Assembly: GCA_963575745.1 (NCBI GenBank)
Contig: CAUYUJ010012113.1
Span: 681,059 to 745,058 of the forward strand
From: Prorocentrum cordatum
Taxonomy: Eukaryota > Sar > Dinophyceae > Prorocentrales > Prorocentraceae
Length of the DNA stretch: 64,000 bases
Direction of reading: 5' to 3'
Below the pieces are notes generated by a model. The model ran no database searches and was not told the origin of the DNA. It saw nothing but the letters and a program-made list of their open reading frames with translations. The position numbers were made by a program, and so were the translations under genes. Positions 21,615-31,817 of the stretch are shown one piece after another. Every line of letters begins with the position of its first letter. The stretch's first letter is position 1.

Positions 21615-21835
21615 GGAGGATGCGGAGGAGGAGGAGGAGGAGGAGGAGGAGGAGGAGGAGGAGGAGGAGGAGGAGGAGGAGGAGGAGGAGGAGTGGAGGA
21701 GGAGGAGGAGGAGGAGGAGGAGTGGAGGAGGAGGAGGAGGAGGAGGAGGAGGAGGGAGGAGGAGGAGGAGGGCGGAGGAGAGGAGGAGGAGGAGGAGGAG
21801 GAGGAGGAGGAGGAGGAGGAGGGGGAATTGGAGAA
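21615..21835. repeat. (GGA)n tract
   Basis: About 220 bp of GGA/GAG trinucleotides with small variants. Comparable tracts lie at 20,850, 25,320, 45,345 and 46,605. Confidence 0.95.
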
Positions 21836-21853
21836 GGAGGGGGGATGTCCTAC

Positions 21854-22117
21854 TCAGTCCTGGTCGGGACGCTCTCTTGGAGAGGTCTTGGGGACAGCTT
21901 CGAGCAAGCATGGAGGTTGGATGAGGCGGAGGCGGAGGAGGCGGGCATCAGGCCGTGCAGGGCTTCGGGCCATCTTGTGACACAGGCTCTGGCCTCCCTC
22001 GTAGTTGTCCGCGGCGTGGGTGCAGAAGTTGCACGCGTAAGGGCTATTCGAATGGTCAGAGCAGCGCTGTTGCTCATCACACGAGCGGCGCAGCAGATGC
22101 GTTCGAGCGGCGTGAAC
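21854..22117 (-). CDS. Probable terminal exon with Cys-rich zinc-like motif
   Basis: On the minus strand, after a possible acceptor GAG, one frame reads HAARTHLLRRSCDEQQRC, then YACNFCTHAADNYEGG and QSLCHKMARS, ending at TGA 21,856-21,854. Third codon positions are mostly C or G with few A, unlike the other two frames. The C-x2-C pair with a later Cys and His suggests a metal-binding fold. An upstream stop shows that the exon must begin by splicing or be truncated. Family not recognised. Confidence 0.4.
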   Translation of the reverse strand, partial: VHAARTHLLRRSCDEQQRCSDHSNSPYACNFCTHAADNYEGGQSLCHKMARSPARPDARLLRLRLIQPPCLLEAVPKTSPRERPDQD

Positions 22118-22741
22118 TCCGTGGTGGACGGATCACGCGCGCCAATCGTTCGAAGAACGCAGCGTTGAGCAGGGAGGGCGGATACGTAATATCCAGGAAG
22201 AGAAGAGGAGGAGCTTCGGCAGGTGGAGGATTGGAGAAGCGCATCGTGTGGCCATCGAAGGAGAAGACGACGCAAGGTCAGACACTTTCGGAGTTCCGTG
22301 CGCATTTCCGGGGCCGACTGTGGGCCAGCCTGGCGGCGCCTCGGGCACCGTCCCTGGCGCGGCCCGCGCTCCAGCGGAGGAGGGGTAGGGATCCAGCGCC
22401 GATCACAGAAATTCGCGCGGGCTTCAGAAACCTTACGAGTATGTGTTCTGTGTTCCTTTAGACATGCAGGCCCATCGTGGCTGTCTTCGGCACGGCCCGC
22501 TTCGGTCCGATCGATCCGATTCGATATCGGGTTCGGCCGGTTCGACCCGATCCGCGTTCTATTGGGTGGCCATCCGATTTGGCCCGATGCCTGCATGGCG
22601 TTGTTGTGCACCTGATCGCAGCCGAGATTCGATGTCGACTCCGTGCCGACGCGGCCGAGTCCGATGCACAGTCCGATGCGGTCCGACTTCCCGGTGCGGT
22701 GCTGGCCGATGCTGCCTCGGGGGGCGGAGGGGCGGAGGCCC

Positions 22742-22814
22742 GGGGGCGTCCAAGAGGGGAGCGATGACCTGGGCAGGGCTATGGCATCTTCCAGATAGCA
22801 TGACCACCTCTTCT

Positions 22815-22845
<31 letters not shown>

Positions 22846-22927
22846 TCAATCACGTTCCCTGGCCCCCTCTAGGCCGCGCACATGCCTCGGGCCATGGTCT
22901 GGGGTCCCCCCTCCTGGACGCCCCCCC
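22742..22927. mobile_element. MITE-like element B, copy 1
   Basis: The left end GGGGGCGTCCAAGAGGGG and right end CCCCCCTCCTGGACGCCCC are inverted repeats differing at one or two positions. The inside holds a (TTC)n run and GGCCGCGCACATGCC. A related element lies at 32,390-32,606. No clear target duplication. Confidence 0.5.
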
Positions 22928-22989
22928 TTTTCGACGCCCTCCGGAGGCTCTGGCCTCGGGGGATGGGCAGACCCCCCCGTATCCAGAGA

Positions 22990-23465
22990 GCTCTCTCGGG
23001 GGCCGACAGAACCCCCAACAGTGACACGTCGATTAGTGAATTGTCCGTTCTCGGTTCTCGAGAGGGCGCCGTGGCCGTCGTTTTCCAGGCTTGCGCCCGC
23101 CAGGTTGGGGCCTCTGGTCGTTTTCTCTAAGCCACATTTTACTAAAGGGGGGTCTGTCCAACCCCGACTCTCCGCAAGGAGGAGGTCGTCGACCTGCTGT
23201 CGCTGCTGGACGTCCCCTTCAACGAGGCCCTCCCGCTGGCGGGGCGCCGCCGCTCGGGGTCGCAGGTCGCTGCTGCGCCTCGTCGCCCCGGCGGTGCAGC
23301 CCGTGCCGACAGTGAGGGAGTACCGTCGCAGCTTGTGCTCCGACCCCCCTTCTGCATCTCGTCACAATGTGTGGATCTCCGCTTCGACGATACTGCGGAA
23401 ATGGTCGTTTGGGCCTCCGACCGCGGGGACCCAAAAGGGGTGGTGGTGGTTTCTCGAGGTTCTCT
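22990..23465 (+). CDS. Probable exons of an unknown plus-strand gene
   Basis: Two coding-like pieces lie close together. The first (about 23,020-23,105) reads SDTSISELSVLGSREGAVAV and may end at CAG/GTTGG. The second opens after a stop near 23,143 and reads TLRKEEVVDLLSLLDVPFNE, followed by CVDLRFDDTAEMVVWASDRG and PKGVVVVSRG, to about 23,465. Third codon positions favour C and G. The junction between them does not keep phase with any splice pair I tried, so the intron is unresolved. Family not recognised. Confidence 0.4.
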
Positions 23466-23469
23466 CCAG

Positions 23470-24040
23470 CCGAGTCGATCCGAGCCTCCCCCAGACAAGC
23501 CTCCCTCGCTTCGTCCATCCCTCTTCTCCCCCTCCTCTACAGCATGGTTTAACCTACCCCCATTCCCACCGTGCCATTGCATGTCGGCCCTACCATCCCA
23601 CCACCCCGTCTGGGGATGGGCCCCTCCGGACACGACGGGAGCAGCCTATCTCTCGATCTAGGGGATGATCGGCCAGTGCGGCCAAGGCCACGCCAGCGTG
23701 GATACGGCGGGGGCTTTCGTTAAGGAATGTGCCCGGAAGTCTTCAGACCCTGGGGGATTCCTTATCTGAAGAGGGCGGCGGCAATTGCCTTTCCACGATT
23801 GATGTTCCGCTGGCTTGCAGGCCCTGGCGTCCTTATCCAGCGTTTTCTTATTCCACGCCCTCGCCGCAGGGGTCCGCAACACTGTGCCTACGCACCTGCT
23901 CCTGGCAGTCCGGCTCTCCCCGAGCGCGGGCGCTTGCTCTCGCCGCCATCCCCCCCGCTTCGCCACTCGTCGCCGCCGCCGTCGCGCCGCCGCCCTCCGT
24001 CGCTGCTCTTCATCGCCGTCGCCGACCTCAGGACTTTCTT
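23470..24040. other. No confident gene
   Basis: Mixed pyrimidine-rich sequence. A plus frame near 23,750-23,940 contains IPYLKRAAAIAFPRLMFRWL, which might be an exon, but nothing supports its ends. Confidence 0.35.
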
Positions 24041-24042
24041 GG

Positions 24043-24165
24043 CATCGCTCGGACGTGTGCATCTTTCCGTCGGCGAGGACCATCGAGGAGCATCCTTGAT
24101 CATTTGGCGAAAAAGCCACGCGCGAGACCGAACAAAAAGCACAGGAAATGGACGTCCGAGCGATG
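24043..24165. mobile_element. MITE-like element A, copy 1
   Basis: A 123-bp segment has perfect 14-bp terminal inverted repeats, CATCGCTCGGACGT at the left and ACGTCCGAGCGATG at the right. The interior matches the element at 24,977-25,099 closely, and both are preceded by TCTTGG. It has no coding capacity of its own. Confidence 0.75.
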
Positions 24166-24976
24166 GCCAGCTTCTGTCCCTGCGGCGCGGTCGGGAACTT
24201 TGGTTTGGCGCGTCGCGCCGCCGGTTCTGTCCAGCCATGCTTCGGCGCGGTACGCCATGCCCTTCCCAGCCCCCGAGCAGCAGCGTCCCGAGCCTTTCGC
24301 AGCATCCCGCCCCGCGGAGCGGAGCGAATCGCTGTCCGCTCGCAGAGCATAGCGTGTAGCTGGGGCCGCCGCCGCCGTGACACGCCAAACAAAAGTTCCT
24401 GACCGTATGTAGGTGTTCCGTATAAGAATTTCGCCAAGAGGATTTGCAAAACACAGGGGGGGTCCCACAGGGGGACAGGGAGCCCGAGCACGCCTGTGCT
24501 GGCAGCCGTCTCACCTCAGAATTCCTCGTCATTTATGTTGTAAGTTGTAATTGGGCTCTTGCCTCAATCCTGGCTACATGTTTGGTCCAGATTACCACAA
24601 CTTACGGTGCACGTGGCCGTGCTCTCTCCCTTGTCACACGTCCACGAGTTTGTTTAAGAATCAAACTACGGTGCACGTGGCCGTGATCTTACCCCTATCA
24701 CGCCTAGGAATCCATAAGAATACATAGGAGCGCACGTTTTCACTAGCCGACCTTCTACTCCTCGACCCGTCTCTTCACCTCTGGCTGTTCTACGGATGTT
24801 CTGCTGGAGTAAGTCCTAGACTCAGTGCTGGTGTACAGTTCGCAGTTTGTTGCGAGCGCGCCCGTCTGTGGGGCCTCTGTGGGACAGATGGCTGCGGAGG
24901 CAAGGGGGGCGCTGCTGCAATCCCGCCCGCCCCGCCCGCGCTGAGCTGTGTACGCAGCTACCTTGCCGAATCTTGG
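24166..24976. other. Intergenic, short direct repeat
   Basis: No clear gene. TACGGTGCACGTGGCCGTG occurs twice (about 24,603 and 24,667), in an AT-richer patch (24,530-24,740). Confidence 0.5.
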
Positions 24977-25099
24977 CATCGCTCGGACGTGTGCATTTCG
25001 CCTTCGGCGCGGACCATCGAGGAGCATCCTTCATCTTTTGGCGGAAAAACACGCACGATAACCGAACAAAAAGCACCGGGAATGGACGTCCGAGCGATG
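24977..25099. mobile_element. MITE-like element A, copy 2
   Basis: It has the same 123-bp length and the same perfect 14-bp inverted ends as the element at 24,043, with scattered internal differences. A third, degenerate copy lacking the right end starts near 30,111 (GACGTGTGTATTTTCTCGGC) and leads into CTTGG repeats. Confidence 0.75.
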
Positions 25100-25319
25100 G
25101 CGAGGAATGCTATCCCCGCCCGTCGCCCTCCTCCGCCCGCCGTCGCCGCCGCGCCCGCGCGAACCCCACGCAAATTGTCTCCTGAGAGGCGGGCGCCAAC
25201 GAGGTCACCTCCCGGAACCTCGGGCGCGGGCCTCGGGCGGCCCAATGGGAGGCGGCGGAGAGGCGGGGAGGGGCGGGCAGGGAGGGGGAGTGTGGGGCCA
25301 ATGGGGGGGGGCCAGCTGC

Positions 25320-26030
25320 AGGAGCAGGAGGAGGAGGAGGAGGAGGAGGAGGAGGAGGAGGAGGAGGACGAGGAGAAGGAGGAGGAGGAAGAGGGAAGGA
25401 GCAGGAGCAGGAGGAGGAGGAGGAGGAGGAGGAGGAGGAGGTGGAGGACCAGTGCAAACGCAAGGCTCATCAGTGATGTTGGAATGCACCCTCCCTCCAA
25501 GCTCCTCTTTCACATACCCCTACAAGTGCTCATGTAGACTGAGTGCATTGCCCCGTTGGGGGACAGACGTGTGAACGTTTTGAAGCGCACAAATTCATCA
25601 TTTTCATGACCTCGACGCTACGAGCCAACCTGGCTGTTGCGTCTTGACGATCTTGAATCGTGCCACAACGCCATCCCTGGGACTCCACCACCGCGAATCA
25701 ACGTAACTGGTGCCCCTGAAAATTCAGAGCCGTTCCAGAACACCATTTCTGGTACGCCAACCGTGAGACGCAGTGAAGCTTTTGTGGATGTTTGAAACGA
25801 GTGCGCGCGGCGCTGCAGCGAGAATCGTATTTTCAAAAGGAACCGCCCTCACTTCGTGAAGCCCTGCACGTGCTAAAACGAACGCGCGCGGCGTCAAGGC
25901 GAGAGCCACTTTTTGAAAAGCATACGCCCTCAACCAGTGAAGCTCTTGTATGTTTTAAGATGAATGTGTGCGCGGCGCCAAGGCGAGAGCCACACTCTGG
26001 ACGCGACCCGCCCGCCTTCCGTGAAACTGT
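25320..26030. repeat. 83-bp-unit repeat family, copy 2
   Basis: A GGA tract, GGACCAGTG, ATGTTGGAAT and CCTCCCTCCAAGCTC repeat the arrangement at 20,850. Tandem units start at 25,773, 25,856, 25,937 and 26,021. The fourth is cut after GTGAAACTGT (26,021-26,030) by the second LINE. Its continuation resumes at 29,803. Confidence 0.85.
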
Positions 26031-26129
26031 AAGCGTCTGGGCTCGAACAACTCGGCGCCCAATGCACAGCCAAGCCGACACCCGCTCGCAGGCGCGCGCG
26101 CCAGACAGCCAGTCACGCCGGGGCGGACC

Positions 26130-26992
26130 AGGTCCCGTTCGCCCGCGTAGTACCGCAGGCGGAGGAGACAGAGATCCGACGCCAGGATTCTGCTGTCCAT
26201 CGAGAAGGCCAGAGAGGCATCGCACACCATCGCGAAGCAGCTCGCCACGCTGCACATCGAGGACGGGTGCCGGCTCGGCGTGCAGATCCAAGGCATTGCG
26301 AGGAAGCTGGCGGCCAAGACCGCGAGCAGAGCGGCTGGCAGAGGCGGCGGAGAAGCGAAAGGTGTCAAGCAAGCAGTTCTCGGCCATAGCGGGCGAGGCC
26401 GAGAAGGCGAGAAGGAAACTGAAGGAACTGGAGGAGCGCATGGAGGTCAAGGCGGGCGCAGTCACGGACGCGGAGGCTCTGCTGGAGGAGATCCACAGCG
26501 AGGGCAAGAAGCAGCCGCCAGGGAGCTTCATGCAGCAACTCCTCGAGAAGTCGGCCGACGAAATCGCGCTCGCAGCGGCGATCGACCTGGGGGCCGAGAT
26601 CGTTGGAAGACGACATCGACGAGACAGCCAAGCTCGCCGTGGCGGAGGCGAAGAAGGCGGTGCTGAGGGATCGCAGGGCGGGCGCGGCAAAGCAAGCGGA
26701 GCAGATGCAGCTACCCATCATGGCGGTGAATGAGTCGGCAGCGAAGCACAAGGCGACGATTCGCCCTGAGACAAAGAAGGGGCAATTGGACGTTGGCCGA
26801 GGTGCTGGAGCTGATGTACATGCGGAGGTGCCCCAGGATGCGCGCGGCGATGCCCCCCCGCCCACTCCCGCGGCTGCCCGGGAGGCAGCGGCAGGGGGCC
26901 AGGCGGCGCTCGAGGAAGAGGCGCTGAGGAAGTCCAGGGAAAAGGGGGCGGCGGCGGCGGTGAGCAGCAGCGCAGCGGCAGCCAGCAGTTGA
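26130..26992 (+). pseudogene. LINE-2 ORF1-like coiled-coil region, frameshifted
   Basis: Three frames carry the sequence in turn. First comes LLSIEKAREASHTIAKQLAT with VQIQGIARKLAAK (about 26,190-26,330), then AEKRKVSSKQFSAIAGEAEK and RKLKELEERMEVK (26,350-26,600), then EDDIDETAKLAVAEAKKAVL (26,600-26,780). It is rich in Ala, Glu and Lys with heptad-like spacing, as expected of a trimerising ORF1 protein. At least two frameshifts are needed to join it. Confidence 0.55.
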
Positions 26993-27025
26993 AGGTCGAG
27001 CCTTGGCGGCCCAGCTGACGGCAAC

Positions 27026-27866
27026 ATGGGGCCCCGCTGCAGAGTCGTGGCTTACGGGTTAGCGCGTGCGACTCAACAGGTTGAAAAGCAATGGGGGGGG
27101 TTGGACTCATGCCTGTTCCAGGAGACCAACCTTCGCCACCGCCCGTTGGAGGAGAAGGAGGCGCTGCTGCACAGGGGGGGGGTTAAAAGCATGCTTCGCT
27201 TCAGCGCGGCAATCGAGCAGGTCGGAGGGCGGCTCGCTGGGTGGCGTGATGGTTGGTGCCAGGTCACATTATAAGACCTCTTTCTTCTGCGAGTTGGCCG
27301 CCTGCGAAAGCGTTTCGGGGGCGACGGCGGGCGGCAGAACGGGCCCTCCTGACTGCGCGGGCGCTCCCGGATTGCTTCAGATGGAGGATTGGGCGGCCAT
27401 GGCCTGGCACCTGAAGGGGCCCACCCTAGTTCTCATCTCACTCGTACCTGCGAGGCGGGCAACCCCTGCGCGAAGGGGCCAACGCCGGGCGACTCGCGTG
27501 GGCGGCGAGGTTCAATGCCACGCTTCGCGCGCCACGGATCATCGCAGGCGACTCCAATGTGAGCCCGTTCAACTTCGCAAGGGCGGGTTGGTGCGATGCC
27601 TTGGGGTCGGGCGCGTCGTCGCCGTGCCGGACGACGCCCCGACCTGCGTCGAGGCATGTGTGGAGCCGCCCCTGATCGACTACGTGGCGGCGAGCCCAGC
27701 GGCGTGTTGGCGCCTGGTCGGACCGCTGCTGCATGTGGCGGGCGTCAGCTGGAGGCCGTGCGTCGGCCTGGCGCTGGAGGTGCACGCGGGGCCGCAGCGC
27801 AACCTCGCGCGGAGACTAGCCTTGCCGCCGCCGTTCTGCCGCCCGAAGCTTGACGAGCGGAGGTAG
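27026..27866 (+). pseudogene. LINE-2 APE-type endonuclease, broken
   Basis: Motifs occur in order but in different frames: SCLFQETNLRH (catalytic Glu region, about 27,110), GGVMVGARSH (about 27,238), IIAGDSNVSPFNFARAGW (GDxN-like, about 27,539-27,592) and EPPLIDYVAASPA (SxxDY-like, about 27,667). A further VSWRPCVGLALEVH matches the final His region only loosely. The domain is recognisable but not functional. Confidence 0.65.
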
Positions 27867-28946
27867 GCGAACTGCGACAGCAAGACGCAGAGAGGAAGAG
27901 GCATCGGAAGGAGGGAAGAGCAGCACGCGAGGCTGAACACCATGTAAATGAAGTGGGCACTGACTGTTCGGCATGGGATGCGGCGATCAACTCCAGATTG
28001 GAGGCCGTCGCGCCTCCTGGATGGACTTGCTGCCCGATGCTGCCCAGCGGAGACCTGAGCGAGGAAATCATAGTGTCATGGCTTGGTCGCGCCGGGGGGG
28101 CGCAGTGTCATGGCCGCCCCAACCCGGAGGCGCAGCAGCAGGTGGCGACGGTTGAGCAGGCAGGCCCCCTCGGCGGACCTCAACGCTGAGCTGCTGCGCG
28201 TGACGTGGACAACCCAGAAGGCGACCTGATTTCCGAAGACGGCGACGCCTGGGGCCAGGTGCTGGAAGGCCCACCTGAGCAGCATGACGAGCGACGACCA
28301 ATGGAATTTCGTGAGAAAGTATCAGGAGGAGATGCGAGTGAAGCGTTTGCTAAACTTGCAGCTCCTTCTCCAGTAGCCTCGAGAACAGGATGGAGCCAAC
28401 CTCCAGGGACTGCTGGTCGTCAGGTCGGGGCTGGCGCGGAGTTCTCAGGCTGGGCGTCGGGGGCGGCGAGCGCGAGTCTGAGCCAGGGGAAGGCAACCTG
28501 CGCCAGGCGAGCGAGGAGGTGATCACCGTCGACATGGAGGACCTCTGGCGCTCGCTGGCCAGCTCCCAGGCAGGCCAAAGTACTCCGCAGGTGCAAGAGT
28601 ACATCGAGGGCAGCGCAGCGTTCCAGGCGACCGAGAGGGAGGCTACAGGGCTGGCGGAGGGGTGCGGCCACCTGCTCAACTCCATGGGGCCCTTTCCTGC
28701 GGGGCCTGCGCGGCGGTGCAGGGAGCGCCCCACAAGTGCAAGGGCACGGGCCAGACGAACATGGACGACGTCAGAAGTCCACCGCCTGCTGGCAGAGAGG
28801 CATTCGCGAGGATGCGCAACAGCTGCGAGGACAGGATTGCGCGGCCACGGCAGGGGCTGCAGGCCCTTGTCACGCTACAACCGTAGGACGGCGAGACACA
28901 GGACAGCACCGCCCTGACGGGCGGATGAGACAGCGCGCTGGTACTG

Positions 28947-29660
28947 ATGACCTGGTTCGCAAGGACCTGGGGGCTGCTCGACCGCGCGCAGGCCGGGCAC
29001 TGGGCGAGAGACGTGGAGGAGGGCTTCGACGCGGCGGTGGCAGGCAACCCCTGCTTACGCGAGGCCATGGCGAGGGCGCTGGTCGGCGAGCGCGCCGGTG
29101 GATGTCGAGAGGTTCTACGTCTCGCTGGCGTTCGCCAAGGTGGCCAGGCGATTGGTGGAGCACGGCTTCACTCCGAGGGTCTTGGCAATGGCGATGGTTC
29201 TGCACCTCGCCCCGATGATGCTGGAGGAGGTGGGCGCGTGCAGCTTGCCGCTGTGCGCTCGGAGGAGCCTGCTCGCAGGTTCCAGGCGCAGCAACAACCT
29301 GGCCAGGACGCTGGTGCACCGCGCGGTCAGGCAGCTGCGCAGCAAGGTGCAGAAGGTGCAGCCTAGGACGTGGTTCGACGACATCGGGCGGCGGGCAGTG
29401 GGTAGCCTCGCGGTGGTGAAAGCGGTCATCGTGCAGGCGACCTGAAGCAGGAGCTGGAGGTGGAAGGACTCGCTGTGGCAAGCAAGCCAGTCATCTTCCC
29501 GACGGGCGTCTGCATGGCGAAGCACGGCAAAGGAAAACCTGAGTCGGTAGATGACCGAGAGACGTGGCAGCTGGCCAAGCGGAACGGCCAGCAGGTATGC
29601 GCTAAACGCGCTGAGGAAGAAGTTCGACTTAGTCCCTCGGGAAAGTGGGTGCAGAGTTCA
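28947..29660 (+). pseudogene. LINE-2 reverse transcriptase core
   Basis: The frame from 29,098 holds DVERFYVSLAFAKVARRLVE (motif A), PRVLAMAMVLHLAPMML, SLLAGSRRSNNLARTLVHRA (motif B region) and TWFDDIGRRAVG (motif C, FDDI). After its stop at 29,445, a further frame reads ELEVEGLAVASKPVIFPTG, matching the region after motif C. The block before it (28,390-28,690) reads VITVDMEDLWRSLASSQ, probably the upstream linker. Family resemblance is from memory to LINEs common in dinoflagellate assemblies. Confidence 0.6.
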
Positions 29661-29802
29661 ACAACGTCGCCCACGAGGAACCGCTGCAGCCCGCTTTCCC
29701 CAGGCTGGTTCGAGCAAGCCCGCTCGCTAGCCGCGCCCCCGCCACCCCAGCAAGCATATTTACCAGGTCGACTGACCTGCAACACTCAGGACAAACGCAC
29801 GT

Positions 29803-29885
29803 GTGAAACTGTTGCCAGTTTTTGAGCTTCAGGCTCATAGCGTGTAGAGAAATCTCAGGCGACGCGCCTGGTCCGTCCTTCCGAC
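29803..29885. repeat. 83-bp repeat family, fragment right of LINE-2
   Basis: GTGAAACTGT then TTTTTGAGCTTCAGGCTCAT and ATCTCAGGCGACG follow the LINE. Copy 1 has the matching TTAAGTTTCAGAGTCAT and GTCTCAGGCGAAC at 21,498-21,540. This is the resumed half of the interrupted copy 2. Confidence 0.7.
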
Positions 29886-30110
29886 TGGCCTCAGGCCCGC
29901 CCGGGCGATCTGCGCCCCCAGCGGGCCTGCCATGTAGCTCGGCGATGCAGCTGGGCGGCGGGCCTGACGACACTTCACGCACTGCTTCGCAGCACAGTGG
30001 CAGGTATCCTCGGGCTGGGCTCGGGGGGGCGGGCGGCCAACAGAGATGGCGGTGGAGGAGGAGGAGGAACAAGGGGAAAACCTAGAGAAGAAGGGTGATG
30101 AGGCTCGGCG

Positions 30111-30180
30111 TAGCTGGGACGTGTGTATTTTCTCGGCGGGAACCATCGAAGAGCATCTTGGACCATCTTGCGAAGCATAG
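30111..30180. mobile_element. MITE-like element A, degenerate third copy
   Basis: GACGTGTGTATTTTCTCGGC and ACCATCGAAGAGCATCTTGG match the left two thirds of the 123-bp element at 24,043. The right inverted end is missing, and CTTGG repeats follow directly. Confidence 0.5.
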
Positions 30181-31000
30181 GCAGGCTTGGGGGCCTCTTG
30201 AGCATCTTGGGCCGTTCAGCTTGGCGGCCTCTTGGGCAATCATTGGGCGATCTTTGGGGGCTCTTGTGCCGTCTCGGGCCGTCGGAAGGCTGAAAAGAAG
30301 CAAGTGTCAACATCCTTCAGCAATCTATGGGACAACAATGTATTGTTGCATTTGTTGGCCTTCCTGGAGGCCCTCTTCGAGGCCTCCTGGGCCGTCTTGG
30401 GCCAGCTTCGAGCCAACTTCGGCCAGCTTGGTGGGCTCCTGGCCCGTCTGACGCCGTCGGAATCCGTTTGGGGGGCCTGTCTGGGACGTCTTGGGGCCCT
30501 CTTGGGGTGCTCCAGGGCGGTCTTAAAGGCGATCTTGGGCGTCTTGGAGGCCTCTTGGGTCGTCTTTGTGCCCTCTTGGGGCCGTTTTGGGGGCCTCTTG
30601 GGCAGTCCTGAGGCCATCTTGGAGGCCTCTTGGGCGCTGTGGGGGCGATCTTGGGGGCCTCTTGAGCCGTCTTGGGTCGTCGGAAAACCGACAAGGAGCA
30701 GATACGAACAACCTTTAACAACCTAAGGAAAAGTAATGATTTTGGCCTGTTCGGGCCCTTCTGGAGGACCTCTTGGAGGCCTTTTGGGCCGTCTTGGAGG
30801 CCTCTTGGGCACCTTGGGCCGTCTTGGGCCGTCTTGGAGGTTTCTTGGGCGGACTTGGAGGCATCTCCTCCTTCCTCTCTTGGGCGGACTTGGAGGCCAT
30901 CGGAGGCCATCTTGGAGGCCATCTTGGGCCAACGTTGCCATCATGGAGGCCGCCTTGAGCCGTCTTGGAGGACAAATTGTGCAATTCAGCTCCTCTCCGG
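30160..31000. repeat. CTTGG minisatellite, main array
   Basis: About 840 bp of units built from GGCCTCTTGGG and CGTCTTGG(A/G), mostly about 11 bp, interrupted twice by a shared block ending CGTCGGAA (near 30,284 and 30,673). Apparent proteins rich in PKRPPRRPK on the minus strand are translations of this repeat. Confidence 0.8.
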
Positions 31001-31431
31001 GTGGCCGGCGGGATGGGCCGCAGCCTCAGGCTGTCAGGGGGAGTTCTTTTGGAAAAGGATCCGCCGCCCCCTGTTGATTTATCACAGGGGTGCCTGGCGT
31101 GCTCAACCCTCCTAACCCCGTCGACGCGCCGTCAAAATATCACAAGGGTGGGCAGAGGGGAGAGTGGGCTGCTGGAGAAGAACCCCACTGTCTTCCTTAT
31201 TCCTCGGTGGCCATACCCGAACCCGACCCTCGCAATATGAGGCAACTCGAGGGGCGGCGGGAGCGGGGATTTGGAATTCGTCGAGCACCTGGCGACATCC
31301 GAACCCTACCCCCGCCTCTGATCGCTTCAGGGGAATCGAGGGTTGTTCGGAGCAGGTTTCGGATGTAGCCACCTGTGTGTGTTGTTTGCTGATCACCTTC
31401 TGCGCGCCGCTGAACAATCTCGAAGGGTTCA
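31001..31431. other. No confident gene
   Basis: Mixed sequence. Open frames on both strands lack recognisable motifs or clear codon bias. Confidence 0.4.
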
Positions 31432-31583
31432 GTCGGGCCTGGACCTCTACAGGAGGAATATTCGAAAATAGTAAAAATATAGTCTGGGGACTATTTCTGG
31501 AGTATTTTTGGGTATCTCTTGAGTATTTTCTGAGTATTTTTCATTTTTCGTCCACAATCCCCCTGTAGGGGGACAGGCCCGAC
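31432..31583. mobile_element. MITE-like element C, AT-rich
   Basis: The ends GTCGGGCCTGGACCTCTACA and TGTAGGGGGACAGGCCCGAC are inverted repeats (GTCGGGCCTG exact, rest with a few changes). The inside is AT-rich (TATTTTTGGGTATC and TGAGTATTTT repeats), in sharp contrast to the flanks. TCGAAGGG lies just outside both ends at slightly different distances, so a target duplication is uncertain. Only one copy is seen in this window. Confidence 0.55.
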
Positions 31584-31616
31584 CTAATCGAAGGGGCAAA
31601 ACACATCTCGAAGGGG

Positions 31617-31817
31617 GGGCGGGCCCTCCGCGCAGAGCGCCGGCGAAGGTCGGAGCTGCTGCACGAGCTGCTGCGGGCCCTGTCCCCCGCGCCGGGCGCC
31701 GCCGCTCCCGCGCTCGCCGCCTACTTCGGCCGCGGCCTCGGCGGCGGCCGGGGTGTCGATCGAGCGGGGTGCCACACCAACGGCGAACGCATCCATACAG
31801 CCAGGACGCTGAAATGA
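31617..31817 (+). CDS. Possible exon, unknown
   Basis: A plus frame without an ATG reads GRALRAERRRSELLHELLRA, then AAYFGRGLGGGRGVDRA and GERIHTARTLK before TGA at 31,815-31,817. Third codon positions are nearly all C or G until the last few codons. The start must be by splicing or lies in sequence lost to the adjoining MITE C. Function unknown. Confidence 0.3.
   Translation, partial: GRALRAERRRRSELLHELLRALSPAPGAAAPALAAYFGRGLGGGRGVDRAGCHTNGERIHTARTLK

Larger units (their letters stand above)
26031..29802 (+). mobile_element. Second LINE, degenerate (LINE-2)
   Basis: A 3.77-kb plus-strand element is bounded by the 10-bp direct repeat GTGAAACTGT (26,021-26,030 and 29,803-29,812), read as its target-site duplication. 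It carries a coiled-coil ORF1-like region, an endonuclease with GDSN and IDY motifs, and reverse-transcriptase motifs. These are scattered over all three frames. It is a different lineage from the LINE at 9 kb: its RT motif A is DVERFYV rather than DRQKCFD, and no RNase H is seen. The host site is the 83-bp repeat family. Confidence 0.8.

Noticed and set aside
30160-31000. Pro/Lys-rich histone-like proteins on the minus strand
   Set aside because: They are translations of the CTTGG minisatellite; every frame is repetitive.
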